Source of the DNA: Clostridia bacterium
Lineage (GTDB): Bacteria > Bacillota > Clostridia > TANB77 > CAG-508
Length of the DNA stretch: 50,128 nucleotides
Reading direction: 5' to 3'
NCBI GenBank assembly: GCA_022791835.1
Contig: JAAVZW010000006.1
Location: 1 to 50,128 of the forward strand
In this document: positions 29,621 through 39,214 of the stretch, piece after piece
How the letters are laid out: each line of letters opens with the position of its first letter
Numbering within the stretch: position 1 is the stretch's first letter
Made by a program: the position numbers and the translations under genes
The notes under the pieces: generated by a model
What the model saw: only the letters and a program-made list of their open reading frames with translations
Database searches by the model: none
What the model was told of the DNA's origin: nothing

Positions 29621-31295
29621 ATGGACAAGAAAACTAAAATGAAATTTAATGTGTTAGCAATAATATGTATAATGTTATTTGCATTTTCTTTGACACCAAA
29701 AACATTACAGAATGATACTTTTTATACAATAAGTGTGGGAGAGCATATTGTTCAAAATAAAGGAATTGATGGACAAGATGTTTTTGCTTGGACAGATTTG
29801 AAATATACATATCCACATTGGTTATATGATGTGGGTATATATTTAATATATGATGCAGGTGGTATGACAGGAGTTTATATTTCAACTGTAATTCTAAGTT
29901 GCATATTAGGGCTTGCTTTGTATGTTACAAATACAAAAATTAACAAAAGTAATCTGTTTTCTTTTATATTAACATTAGGTGTAATGTTTCTTATGAAGGA
30001 TTTTATAGCAGCTAGAGCACAGCTTATAACTTTTATTTTATTTGTATTAGAGATACTTTGTATAGAAGGATTCTTAGAGAACAAAAAGATAAGGTACGCT
30101 TTGCGGTCTTATGGTAATTGCAGGGTTAATAGCAAACTTACATGCTGCGGTATTTTATGTATTCTTTATACTAATGCTACCTTATTTTGCTGAATATTTA
30201 GTAACTGTTTTAGGGGAAGCTCATTTGTTTTATAAATTAAAAATTCGTATGCAAAAAAGGAAGATAGAAAGGCTTGCTAAAAAACAAAAACCTCAAGAAA
30301 AGATTGAAACAGCTCAAGAGAGTTTATTGAAGACGGAAGAATTTTTTATTAAGTTTAAAGAGAGGTCTAAGCAAAGAGTAGAAAATCCATATAAATTAAA
30401 ACTAGTGAAGAAAGATGCTGTAAAATGGCTAGTTTTAGTTGCTATTTTATGCTTTGCCATGGGACTATTAACTCCAATAGGAGATGAGCCATATACACAT
30501 ATATTTAAACTATTATCAGGGGATACAACTAAGAGTATTTCAGAACATCAACCATTAGTGCTTGCAAATCACACAGCAGCGATTACAGTGCTTATGATGC
30601 TATTTGGAATGTTAATATTTACAGATACAAAGATAAGACTAAAAGATGTGTTTATGCTAGGAGGACTGATAGTATTAACTTTTACAGCTAGAAGGCAGTT
30701 TTCGCTTCTATTGATAGTAGGAGTAGTTTCATTCACAAGGATTATATGTGATTTTATAGCGAAGTACGACAAAGAAGGTACAGAACAGTTTGCAAGACTA
30801 ATGGTGACATGGAAGGGAAAAATCCTAACAGTATTTTTAATTGCTCTATGTTCATTTATGATGTATAAAGATAAAATTGATGATGAATATATAAATATGA
30901 AAAGTTATCCAGTAGAAGCATCAAACTTTATTCTAGATGCAGAGGAAGATGGAGACTTAGATTTTGAGACTATGAGACTATATAATGACTATAATTATGG
31001 AAGTTATTTGTTATATAGAGGTATACCAGTATTTATAGACTCTCGTGCAGATTTATATTCGCCAGAATTTAATGAAGGTTGTGAAATTTTTAATGATTAT
31101 ATGAATATATCAAGTTTAGCGACATATTACGAAACAAAGTTTGAAGAATATAAAATAACACATGCAATAGTTTATAAAACTTCAAAATTAAATATGTTTT
31201 TATCAAGAGATGATAACTATAAAGAAATATATGGAGACAAAAATTTCATAGTATATGAAAGGTTAAATGTAGATACAAACCAAAATGAAGAATAA
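29621..31295 (+). CDS. Polytopic membrane protein, GT-C-like, one +1 CGG shift
   Basis: The protein has about nine to ten transmembrane helices, an N-terminal region reminiscent of GT-C-type integral membrane proteins (NDTFYTISVGEHIV...DGQDVFAWTD), a charged cytosolic coiled segment (about 215-255) and a soluble C-terminal domain. After codon 161 the frame meets CGG (C at 30104); skipping gives ALGLMVIAGLIANLHAAVFYVF, a continuous hydrophobic helix, whereas the naive frame gives a Cys-rich tail and a stop. The corrected length is 557 aa. I cannot name a substrate. Its stop overlaps the start of rluD. Confidence 0.8.
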
Positions 31296-32201
31296 ATATC
31301 AAATAAATGAAGAACTAAAGAGCCAAAGGCTAGATAAAGCTGTAACAACCCTAGACAAAGAAATGTCTAGGGTAATGTGCCAAAGACTAATAGATGAAGG
31401 ACAGATATTAGTTAATCGGCAAAAAACAAAAATCTTCGTATAAAGTAAACATACGGAGATGAAATAGAGGTAGAAAAACAGCCACCAAAAGAAATAGACT
31501 TAAAACCACAAAACATAGAAATAGAAGTTCTATATGAGGATCAAGACATAATAGTAGTTAATAAACCCAAAGGGATGGTAGTCCATCCAGCAAATGGAAA
31601 TCCTGATGGTACATTAGTAAATGCAGTAATGAATTTGTGCAAAGAAAGCCTATCTGGAATAGGAGGAGAGATAAGACCACGGAATAGTACATAGATTAGA
31701 CAAAGATACATCAGGAGTAATAATAGTAGCCAAAAATGATAAAGCACATATAAATATAAGCGAACAAATAAAATCAAGAACTACACAAAAAATATATATA
31801 GCTCTAGTAAGAGGCAAAATAAATGAAAATGAAGCCACAATCAATATGCCAATAGCTAGAAGTACAAAAGATAGAAAGAAAATGGCAGTATCAAACAATG
31901 GAAAAGAAGCAATAACACACTTTAAAGTGCTAAAAAGATACAAAGAATTTACACTATTAGAAATAAAAATAGATACAGGAAGAACACATCAAATAAGAGT
32001 ACACATGGCAGAGATAAAACATCCAGTAGTTGGAGACATAGTTTATTCAAACGGAAAAAATCCATTTGGAGTAATACGGACAAATGCTACATGCAAAACA
32101 AATAGAATTTACACACCCAACAACACGGAAAAAGACTAAAAATAGAAGCACCACTACCACAATATTTTGAAGAAGTGATAGAAACTCTAGAAAAGGAATA
32201 A
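31285..32201 (+). CDS. rluD: Large-subunit rRNA pseudouridine synthase RluD type, five +1 CGG shifts
   Basis: This protein isomerises uridines in 23S rRNA (or acts as a close paralog). An S4 domain comes first, then the RluA-family catalytic domain. CGG is met after codons 44, 56, 131, 263 and 279 (C at 31417, 31454, 31680, 32077, 32126). Skipping restores LVNGKKQKSSYKV, IGDEIEVEK, RPGIVHRLDKDTSG with the catalytic Asp, VIGQMLHAKQIEF and TTGKRLKIEAP. The corrected length is 303 aa, the family norm. The ATG at 31285 overlaps the upstream stop, suggesting translational coupling. No uninterrupted ORF covers more than about half of the gene. Confidence 0.93.
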
Positions 32202-32206
32202 AAACT

Positions 32207-32939
32207 ATGGAAGAAAATGAAGAAAGGCTACAAAAATACCTAGCAAGAAAGGGAATTGCATCAAGAAGAAAATGTGAGGAATATATAGAGCAGGGATTAG
32301 TTAAAGTAAACGGAAATGTAGTTACAGAGCTAGGCACCAAAATAAATCCAAGTAAAGACAAAATAATCTTTAAACGGAAAAGAAATAAAAAATAATCAAG
32401 AAGAAAAAATCTATATATTACTAAACAAACCAATACGGATATGTAACAACAGCAAAAGACCAATTCAAAAGAGAAACAGTACTAGACCTAGTAAAATTAG
32501 GAAAAAGAATAGTACCAGTACGGCAGATTAGATATGTATACATCACGGAGCATTGATATTAACAAATGACGGAGACTTTGTGTACAAAATAACACATCCA
32601 AAGCATGAAGTAACAAAGACATACACAGTAACATTAATTCGGTAAAGTGCTAGAAGAAGCTTTAGAAAAATTAAAAACAGGAGTAGACATAGGAGAACGG
32701 AATAACAAAGCCAGCTAAAGTCAAAATTTTAAAAGTAGATGAAGAAAAGAATCTAACAAGACTTGAAATAACAATACATGAAGGAAAAAATAGACAAGTA
32801 AGAAGAATGTGCGAAGCAGTAGGAAATAAGGTAAAAGCACTTCATAGAACCAAAATAGGAAATATAGACGTAAAGAGCTTAAAAATACGGAGAATGGAGA
32901 TATTTAACATCAAAAGAAATTCAAGAGTTGCAAAAATAA
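32207..32939 (+). CDS. rluB: RluB/RsuA-family pseudouridine synthase, seven +1 CGG shifts
   Basis: An S4 domain (RLQKYLARKGIASRRKCEEYI) is followed by an RsuA-type catalytic domain. CGG is met after codons 56, 76, 104, 112, 143, 162 and 225 (C at 32375, 32436, 32521, 32546, 32640, 32698, 32888). Skipping every C gives a continuous 241-aa family protein: NGKEIKN, KPIGYVTT, VGRLDMYTSGALIL with the catalytic Asp, LIGKVLEEAL, GEGITKPAKV, GKNRQVRRM and IGEWRYLT. Two shifts flank the active-site motif by only eight codons. Fourth bases are A, C and T. It is the densest recoding in the window, one per 35 codons. Confidence 0.93.
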
Positions 32940-32956
32940 GAAAAAAATAGTATAAT
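32928..32956 (+). promoter_or_regulatory. Sigma-A promoter for the S1-domain gene
   Basis: TTGCAA (32928-32933), 17 nt, TATAAT (32951-32956), starting inside the rluB 3' end. Confidence 0.55.
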
Positions 32957-32995
32957 AGATATATTACAAAAGAAACAAAGGAGAAATCACAAGTG

Positions 32996-33494
32996 ATGTA
33001 CCAAAGATTTAACATATCAGAAAGCAACCTAAGCCAAGGAATGATAGTAAATGGAAAAGTAAAAAGCATAAAACCATATGGAGCATTTATAGAGATAGAC
33101 AATCGGAATAAGTGGACTTTTATACATAGAAGATATATCAGTATCAAGAATAAAATCTCCATATGAAAGATTTAGCATAGGACAAGAAGTACAAGTTATG
33201 GTAAAAGACATAGACAAAGAACAAAATAGAGTATCCTTTACATATAAAGAACTTCTTGGAACATGGGAAGACAATATAAAAGATTTCAAACAAGGCACAG
33301 TTGTAAAAGGTATAGTAAGAGAAACAGAAAAATCCAAAAACGGAATATTTATAGAACTAAAGCCAAATCTGGTAGGACTTGCAGAATATAAAGACAACAT
33401 AGAATATGGGCAAAATGTAGATGTATTCATAAAAAAGATAATACCAGAAAAGAAAAAAGTAAAATTACTAATATTTGATAAATTTGAAGAGTAA
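32996..33494 (+). CDS. S1 RNA-binding domain protein, one +1 CGG shift
   Basis: Two S1/OB folds are arranged in tandem (KVKSIKPYGAFIEI..., then KGIVRETEKSKNGIFIEL). After codon 36 the frame meets CGG (C at 33104); skipping it gives DNGISGLLYIEDIS, the conserved S1 core. The corrected length is 165 aa. A GTG directly precedes the ATG in frame and could be the start; the GGAGAA site fits either. It is likely an RNA-associated accessory protein. The gene follows its own promoter and a 32-nt gap precedes the next gene. Confidence 0.85.
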
Positions 33495-33526
33495 CAATTT
33501 ATCTTCAAATAGAAGGAGGAAAAAAG

Positions 33527-34465
33527 ATGGTAGAAGATGGAAAAATCGAAGCAAAGAAATCACCATTCGCATTAAGAGAGGGAGAGATAAAAGCCTTTGA
33601 TGGAAAAGACGGATATGTTTCAATGAACCAAATAGTACAAAAGATTAACTTAGGTCATATAAATGACTTACATTTTGCAATAATAGAATTAGTAAATGAA
33701 TTTGAATTTATGACTTCAAGACAACTATGCCAAATGCTAGACCACAAAGGAATAGAATATAAATCACAAGATAAATTAAACACAAAACTAGAACAATTAG
33801 TAAAATCAAAAATTCTAACAAGATATTACTTTACATCAGAAGATGGAAAAGGAATATATAGAATATATTGCCTAGAAAAAATGGGCAAATATCTATTAAC
33901 ATCAAGAGGAATAGAATGTAAATGGCAACAATCAGATAACACAAAGCCAGTTGCAATGATAAAAAAGAGGCTAGCAGGAAACCAAGTAATAATAGCATAC
34001 TTAAATAAAGTAAAAGCCTTTGACGAATATAATGTAAAACAAAACATTACAGCAAAAACTTTAGGAAAGACTTTTAGAGCAACAGGAGGAACAATAAAAT
34101 TATCAAAGAACTCAAAATCAATCATTTTTGTATTTGAAGTAATAAGAAGAGAAGATGAATGGCAGAAAAAGCTAGTAGATAAAATGAAAATGTATAAAGA
34201 TTTCTATGACAACTTTGTACCAGGAGACTCAGGATTTAGTGCTATTCCACAATTAATAATAGTATGCGAAGACGAAATGCATACAAAAGAAGCTTTTAAA
34301 GAAATAGTAACAAATGGAGTAGAAATTGCAAAAATAAAACTATATTTCACAACAGACCTAAAACAAATAGAAGAAACATTAGCAAAAACCTTACTAGAAT
34401 TTAAGTTAGACGAAGAAACTAATAAGTATAAAGTAGAAGAAATAGAACTAAAATTATTAGATTAA
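33527..34465 (+). CDS. Winged-helix protein of the replication-relaxation type
   Basis: This 312-aa protein has a helical N-terminal half with a winged-helix look (EFEFMTSRQLCQMLDHKGIEYKSQDKLNTKL) and a C-terminal alpha/beta half (PQLIIVCEDEMHTKEAF) resembling replication-relaxation or nuclease-like proteins of conjugative elements. GAAGGAGG precedes the ATG. It comes just before a TraG/VirD4-like ATPase, which supports a link to DNA transfer or plasmid-type functions. The family call is tentative. It has no CGG codon. Confidence 0.55.
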   Translation: MVEDGKIEAKKSPFALREGEIKAFDGKDGYVSMNQIVQKINLGHINDLHFAIIELVNEFEFMTSRQLCQMLDHKGIEYKSQDKLNTKLEQLVKSKILTRYYFTSEDGKGIYRIYCLEKMGKYLLTSRGIECKWQQSDNTKPVAMIKKRLAGNQVIIAYLNKVKAFDEYNVKQNITAKTLGKTFRATGGTIKLSKNSKSIIFVFEVIRREDEWQKKLVDKMKMYKDFYDNFVPGDSGFSAIPQLIIVCEDEMHTKEAFKEIVTNGVEIAKIKLYFTTDLKQIEETLAKTLLEFKLDEETNKYKVEEIELKLLD

Positions 34466-34616
34466 GAATTTGAATAATCCTCTTTAGCCACTCTACTGTT
34501 TTAGTGTTGTATTTTATTAAAAAAAACTTGATTTTTTCGGCAAAATATGCAATAATATATATGTAAATTTATGCAAAATTAATTAAAATAAAAGATAAAT
34601 AGAAAGGGTGGAAACA

Positions 34617-36971
34617 TTGAAATATTTAGACAAGCTATTAAAAGTATTAAAAACTGACCGTAACACCTTCTTTACCTATATATTTACACTAATGACAATC
34701 TACTTAGCAATAGATAGGATAGTAGAGGTTCTATTCCTTATATTTACAGGAATAGGTGTATCATACTGGGGACCAATAACTTATACATTAGCACTTGCAT
34801 GTCCAGTTTTGGCCTTCCTATTTTCAGGAAGTTCAAAATATGCGTCATCAGGTAAAATGAAGTTAACAATAATATATATGTATGCAATAGCCTTGTATAT
34901 TATAGCAATGTCAATGTTCACCCAATGGCTAAATGCAGGATTATGGGTAGCATTTCTATCGCTACCTAATTATTTAGAGATAGTTACTAAGTATACAGAC
35001 TTAATAAAACCAGCCTTCCAAGCAATTGCACTATACATACCACTAACAACATTCTTCTCGGTATTTTGGTGGTGTTATGCAAAAATCGCAGATACAAGAA
35101 CTATCAAAGAATCAATTTGGGATTACACAGGAATAGACTTATCTAAAAAGACAACAATAAGTGGGGCATATAGCTTTGAAAATGTAATCGCAGCAGATAA
35201 AGAAACAGGAAAAGCAGTTAAAATATTTGATAATAGAAGAGCAGACCCAATGCTAGTATGTGGACCATCAGGAATGGGTAAAACAGCCCTATTATTAGAA
35301 CCAATGATGGCACGTGATATGGAAAAAAAGTATTTCTTTAAAGAAGCAGCAAAAGAAGTTGGATTTACAGCATTAAAAACAGGACTAGCTACTCTAAATT
35401 GCCCATATACAAACGAGTACTTAAATGAAAACTTTACACTAAACATGATAGAACCAATAGAAGGAAAAGAGAAACTATATAAAGCATATTTAAGTAAACT
35501 AATATATGCAGAAAGTCCAAAAATAATATACAAAGACCTAGGAATAACATTTCTAACACCAGACTATGAATCAAGTGATAGAATGATAGATGTAGCACAA
35601 AATTTCAATTTAAAAGTAAACATAGTAGATCCAAGTAATCCAGATTCAATTGGAATAAATCCATTCTCATATGGTTCAGATGGGGAAATAGCAGGAGTAA
35701 TCTCTACAATACTTACAAGTATGTATTCTACATCAAGACCAGCCGAAGATGAAACATATTTCCAAAATTCTTCAGCACAAGCAGTAGAGAATCTAGCAAT
35801 ACTATTATTAGAAATGTATCCAAGACTAAATAATGGATTACTTCCAAACCTAGAAGATATGTTAGATATGTTAAATGATTTCGACTTGGTAGTAGATATG
35901 TGCAAAAAAATGGAAGCAGATCCGGAACTTGCACTAAAACATAAGTTGCAACTAGGATATTTCAAAAAACATTTTTATACAGATGCAGTAATGAGACATG
36001 ATACAGAAAAATATGTTCACACAGCTATAACTCAATTAGATGGACTACTAAGGATACCAGGACTAAAAAATGTACTATGTAATAGATCTAACAACATAAA
36101 CTTTGATACAGCATTAGAAAATGGAGAAGTAACAATAGTGTGTACAAGAAGAGGAGACTTAGGTGCGAAATTACAAAAAGCTTTTGGAGAATTTTTCCTA
36201 TTATCAATGCAAAGATCAGTAATAAAAAGGCCAGGAACAGAAAGCTCAAGAATACCACATTTGTTATATATAGATGACTCAGCAGAATTCTTAAGTGCAA
36301 GTACATTGAGCATGTTCACAGTATATAGGAAATACAAAGTAGGAACAATAGCAACAGTACAAAACTTAGAACAACTAAATGTAACATCAACATCAAGAAG
36401 AACAGTATTATCAAACTGTACAGCAAAAATAGTTTTTGGCAACCTTACACCAGAAGAAAACGAATTCTGGTCACAAGAATTTGGAGACAAGAGAGAATGG
36501 TTATATAGTCAAGATATGAGCATTAAAGGAGAAGGCTCAGGAGATCAGTTCTGGGGAGGAGAAGGTTCAGCTAAAAATGTATCATATGGAGATTATAAAG
36601 GCGTAAAATGGGGCTGGAAGAAAAACTTTGAATTAGGAAAAATACAAGCTCTAAAATTTAAAAATATAGCTTTCAAATATAAAGACGACAAAGGAAAGAG
36701 CTTTGTAGGAGTTGCAATATTAGACTTTATGCAATCTAAATACAAAGAACCACATAAATCAAAGCAATTTGATTTTAGAAAATATCAAACAGGTATAGTA
36801 GGAGAAGAAGTAAAACGAATACCAAAAACAAAATTTAAACCACAAAAAGTAGACTTCGATGATTTTGAAGGAGAATCTGATGTAGAACCAATACAAAATG
36901 ATAATGAAGGAATAAGTGGTCTATGGAACAATGAAGATGCAATAATTTACGATATAAAGAAAAAACAATAA
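34617..36971 (+). CDS. TraG/VirD4-like membrane ATPase (coupling-protein type)
   Basis: Four transmembrane segments lie within residues 15-160. Walker A is GPSGMGKT near residue 215, a Walker B-like LLYIDDSAEFL lies near 545, and the VirD4/TraG-type segment GTIATVQNLEQL follows. Type IV coupling proteins move DNA-relaxase complexes to the secretion channel. A TTG at 34617 is chosen because AAAGGGTGG lies directly before it; a GTG at 34608 overlaps that site. There is no relaxase and no other T4SS gene in the window, so it may be a stranded or domesticated pair with the winged-helix gene. Confidence 0.75.
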   Translation: MKYLDKLLKVLKTDRNTFFTYIFTLMTIYLAIDRIVEVLFLIFTGIGVSYWGPITYTLALACPVLAFLFSGSSKYASSGKMKLTIIYMYAIALYIIAMSMFTQWLNAGLWVAFLSLPNYLEIVTKYTDLIKPAFQAIALYIPLTTFFSVFWWCYAKIADTRTIKESIWDYTGIDLSKKTTISGAYSFENVIAADKETGKAVKIFDNRRADPMLVCGPSGMGKTALLLEPMMARDMEKKYFFKEAAKEVGFTALKTGLATLNCPYTNEYLNENFTLNMIEPIEGKEKLYKAYLSKLIYAESPKIIYKDLGITFLTPDYESSDRMIDVAQNFNLKVNIVDPSNPDSIGINPFSYGSDGEIAGVISTILTSMYSTSRPAEDETYFQNSSAQAVENLAILLLEMYPRLNNGLLPNLEDMLDMLNDFDLVVDMCKKMEADPELALKHKLQLGYFKKHFYTDAVMRHDTEKYVHTAITQLDGLLRIPGLKNVLCNRSNNINFDTALENGEVTIVCTRRGDLGAKLQKAFGEFFLLSMQRSVIKRPGTESSRIPHLLYIDDSAEFLSASTLSMFTVYRKYKVGTIATVQNLEQLNVTSTSRRTVLSNCTAKIVFGNLTPEENEFWSQEFGDKREWLYSQDMSIKGEGSGDQFWGGEGSAKNVSYGDYKGVKWGWKKNFELGKIQALKFKNIAFKYKDDKGKSFVGVAILDFMQSKYKEPHKSKQFDFRKYQTGIVGEEVKRIPKTKFKPQKVDFDDFEGESDVEPIQNDNEGISGLWNNEDAIIYDIKKKQ

Positions 36972-36979
36972 ACACAAAA

Positions 36980-37038
36980 AACGGAATTAATATTTTCTTA
37001 GCGAAGGATGAGCTTAGAAATATTAGTTTCGTTTTTTT
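36980..37038 (+). terminator. Rho-independent terminator, palindromic element copy 1
   Basis: A stem of about 21 bp surrounds the loop GAAGGATGA and is followed by seven T. The same palindrome, inverted (loop TCATCCTTC), occurs at 43802-43856. The T tract makes this copy a good terminator for the TraG-like gene. Confidence 0.75.
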
Positions 37039-37158
37039 ATCAAATAGTTGAAATTTTATATAAAAATGATATAATACTTATTAATAACTGTTAAATTTCT
37101 AAGACACAAGCAAAAATGGAATACAATAGTTAAATAACTTTAGAAAGGGGAAAATACT

Positions 37159-38361
37159 GTGTTTTATCACAAGTCTGCTAAGGAAATACGAGAAGAGACA
37201 TTAAGGCTGTATGAACAGTCTGAACCGCAAAAAACTTGGTTCAAAGCAATGTATGAAAAAAGTAGTTCATTTCGGAATGCCATAGACAGTATAGGAAAGG
37301 CACTGAGCAAAGATAGGGATGTCATTTGCTGTGTACGACAAGATGCATATAACTTTTACAAGCTTGCCCATGAATGTTTGTGGCAAGGAAATATGCAGAT
37401 TGAAAGACACAAAATTATTCCTGTAGAGCACCTTACAAAAAATAGTGAATCCCAAGGATTTGCAGGAAAGAGAGCACTTATAGTAGATTTTACTTTGAGC
37501 AATGGATACAAAATGTTCGAGTGCTATTGCCTTTTAAAAAAACTTGGGGTTGCTCAAGTTAGAGTTGTCGAATATGCTTTAAGTACAGAATGGAAAAGAG
37601 AGAGCATTTGTGAAAAAATGTATCAAATCTATTACGAGAGCTTTGGCATTACAGAGATTACTGAAAGAGCTAAGCTCGAGGCAGATGCTTTTTATCGAGA
37701 GTGGATTAATGAGGTATATTGTTATCAATATTTTAATCAAGAGAATATCTCTAAGGCACAGTTGCAACTTTTACTTCTGTTTCATCGGAACTGCTATCTA
37801 AGCTTTGAAAAATTGAACTCCGACGAAAGATACATCTTTGAAACTATTCGTTGGATGGTCATGTGTTCAATAAGTGACGGAAAGAAAGGAACATCCTTTA
37901 GAGAACTCAAAGATAGGCTTAGTAAGAAGTGCTTTATAAGTCAAAAACTATTAGAGCGACAAACTGATGTGGTATTGCAAGTTATGCAAGAGCTCAGTAT
38001 TATTGAAATTAAATCTTCTATAGTACAATGGGGGAAAAATGCCGATTGGTTACTACAAGGAGAAGGAAAACTTTGTTGCCTGTGTGTAGATGCATTATAC
38101 ATCACATTAGGCAAACAAGAATTTATACTGAGAAGAAAAGACTTTCTCCAAGAAGCAAAGAAGGATTGCAACGAAATTTGCCAGCAAAATGGCTATCCAT
38201 TTAATGGAGAAATTTTCGATTATTACATTGACTGGTATTTAAGGATGAATGAAGGAGATTTAGAATACTATGTATTGGGACAGCGACTTTGGCCAAGAGC
38301 AATGGTAATGACTCCTTTAGAAAATGAAATCCATGATGCCATGAAGAAAAAAGTAGACTGA
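37159..38361 (+). CDS. Uncharacterised protein with ordinary CGG codons, probably imported
   Basis: This 400-residue soluble protein starts with GTG after AAAGGGG. A central segment (GKRALIVDFTLSNGYKMFECYCLL, about residues 108-130, in two halves) faintly recalls a phosphoribosyltransferase PRPP loop; I do not claim this function. Codon use differs from the neighbours: many TGC, CTT, CGA, GCC and TTG. Two CGG codons (37274 and 37787) are in frame and must be read as Arg, because skipping their C gives stops within four to six codons. This is the only such gene in the window, which fits recent transfer from a standard-code organism. Confidence 0.7.
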   Translation: MFYHKSAKEIREETLRLYEQSEPQKTWFKAMYEKSSSFRNAIDSIGKALSKDRDVICCVRQDAYNFYKLAHECLWQGNMQIERHKIIPVEHLTKNSESQGFAGKRALIVDFTLSNGYKMFECYCLLKKLGVAQVRVVEYALSTEWKRESICEKMYQIYYESFGITEITERAKLEADAFYREWINEVYCYQYFNQENISKAQLQLLLLFHRNCYLSFEKLNSDERYIFETIRWMVMCSISDGKKGTSFRELKDRLSKKCFISQKLLERQTDVVLQVMQELSIIEIKSSIVQWGKNADWLLQGEGKLCCLCVDALYITLGKQEFILRRKDFLQEAKKDCNEICQQNGYPFNGEIFDYYIDWYLRMNEGDLEYYVLGQRLWPRAMVMTPLENEIHDAMKKKVD

Positions 38362-38412
38362 CCATTGCCATTTCCATCTGAATTACCATTAATTGATTAA
38401 AGCAAAAACAGT

Positions 38413-38442
38413 AGAGCCGATTCCAAATAAGGAATCGGCTCT
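38413..38442. terminator. Bidirectional terminator between convergent genes
   Basis: AGAGCCGATTCC (38413-38424) pairs exactly with GGAATCGGCTCT (38431-38442) around a 6-nt loop, followed by TTT. Confidence 0.8.
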
Positions 38443-38447
38443 TTCCC

Positions 38448-38990
38448 TCAATCATACCTTTTGTGTAATATCTTAAATAAATATTTCCATTCTTCAGGAT
38501 GATTTACAATATCTTTATTTTTATCCATTATCATTTGTTCAAAATCTTTATAATATATATTTTTCACTTCACTTACTTCATCTTTTTGCAATTTTAAGTT
38601 ATTAATATCTAAATCCAATTCTATCAAATAAACATCATAAAACTGATTATCCAAAAACTTTCCATCATTTTCAATAACTTCTTGCGAAAAAGTAAATAAA
38701 TACTCTAGTTTTGATATATCTAATTCTACTCCAATCTCTTCAAAAAATTCTCTTTTTATACTCTCAATTTCTTCTTCACCACTTGTAGGATGCCCAGCTA
38801 CTGAGATATATAATTTATTTGGATAAACATCTTTATTTGCACTTCTTCTTTGTACTAACAATTCCCTTTTGGAATTAATTATCCAAATGTGAACTCCTTT
38901 ATGCCAATATCCTTTACTATGTACTTCATTCCTTGACTTAATTTTTCCAGTTTTATTTCCATTTGAGTCTAAAATATCTAAATATTCCAT
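38448..38990 (-). CDS. NUDIX hydrolase (isopentenyl-diphosphate isomerase-like subgroup)
   Basis: This 180-aa protein carries a full NUDIX box, G(x5)E(x7)REFFEEIGV, starting GHPTSGEEEIES near residue 66. The opening (EYLDILDSNGNKTGK, then GYWHKGVHIWIIN) is that of YfcD/IDI-like NUDIX proteins, which lack the IDI metal-site details. The substrate is unknown. GGAGGAACTG lies before the ATG on the minus strand. It is convergent with the foreign-looking gene and divergent from the deacetylase. It has no in-frame CGG. Confidence 0.88.
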   Translation of the reverse strand: MEYLDILDSNGNKTGKIKSRNEVHSKGYWHKGVHIWIINSKRELLVQRRSANKDVYPNKLYISVAGHPTSGEEEIESIKREFFEEIGVELDISKLEYLFTFSQEVIENDGKFLDNQFYDVYLIELDLDINNLKLQKDEVSEVKNIYYKDFEQMIMDKNKDIVNHPEEWKYLFKILHKRYD

Positions 38991-39155
38991 ATTACTTACA
39001 GTTCCTCCTTATAAATTCCTCAAGATTTAATATATCATAAAATACTTAAGATGTATAGTTTTTAATAAGAAGAAAAAATTAAAAATATACAAAAAAACTA
39101 TTGCATTTTAGGAAAGTATGTGCATAGCGTGCAATTGTAAGCTGATTTTTTTGTT

Positions 39156-39183
39156 GCATAAAATACGTATATCCTCATATAAT
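39156..39183 (+). promoter_or_regulatory. Candidate mother-cell (sigma-E-like) promoter
   Basis: GCATAAA (39156-39162) and CATATAAT (39176-39183) lie 13 nt apart, close to the sigma-E pattern and 32 nt before a PdaB-like gene, which is sporulation-controlled in Bacillus. The spacer is one base short. Confidence 0.3.
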
Positions 39184-39214
39184 TAAATAACTTGTTTTAG
39201 GAGGCGAAGATAAA

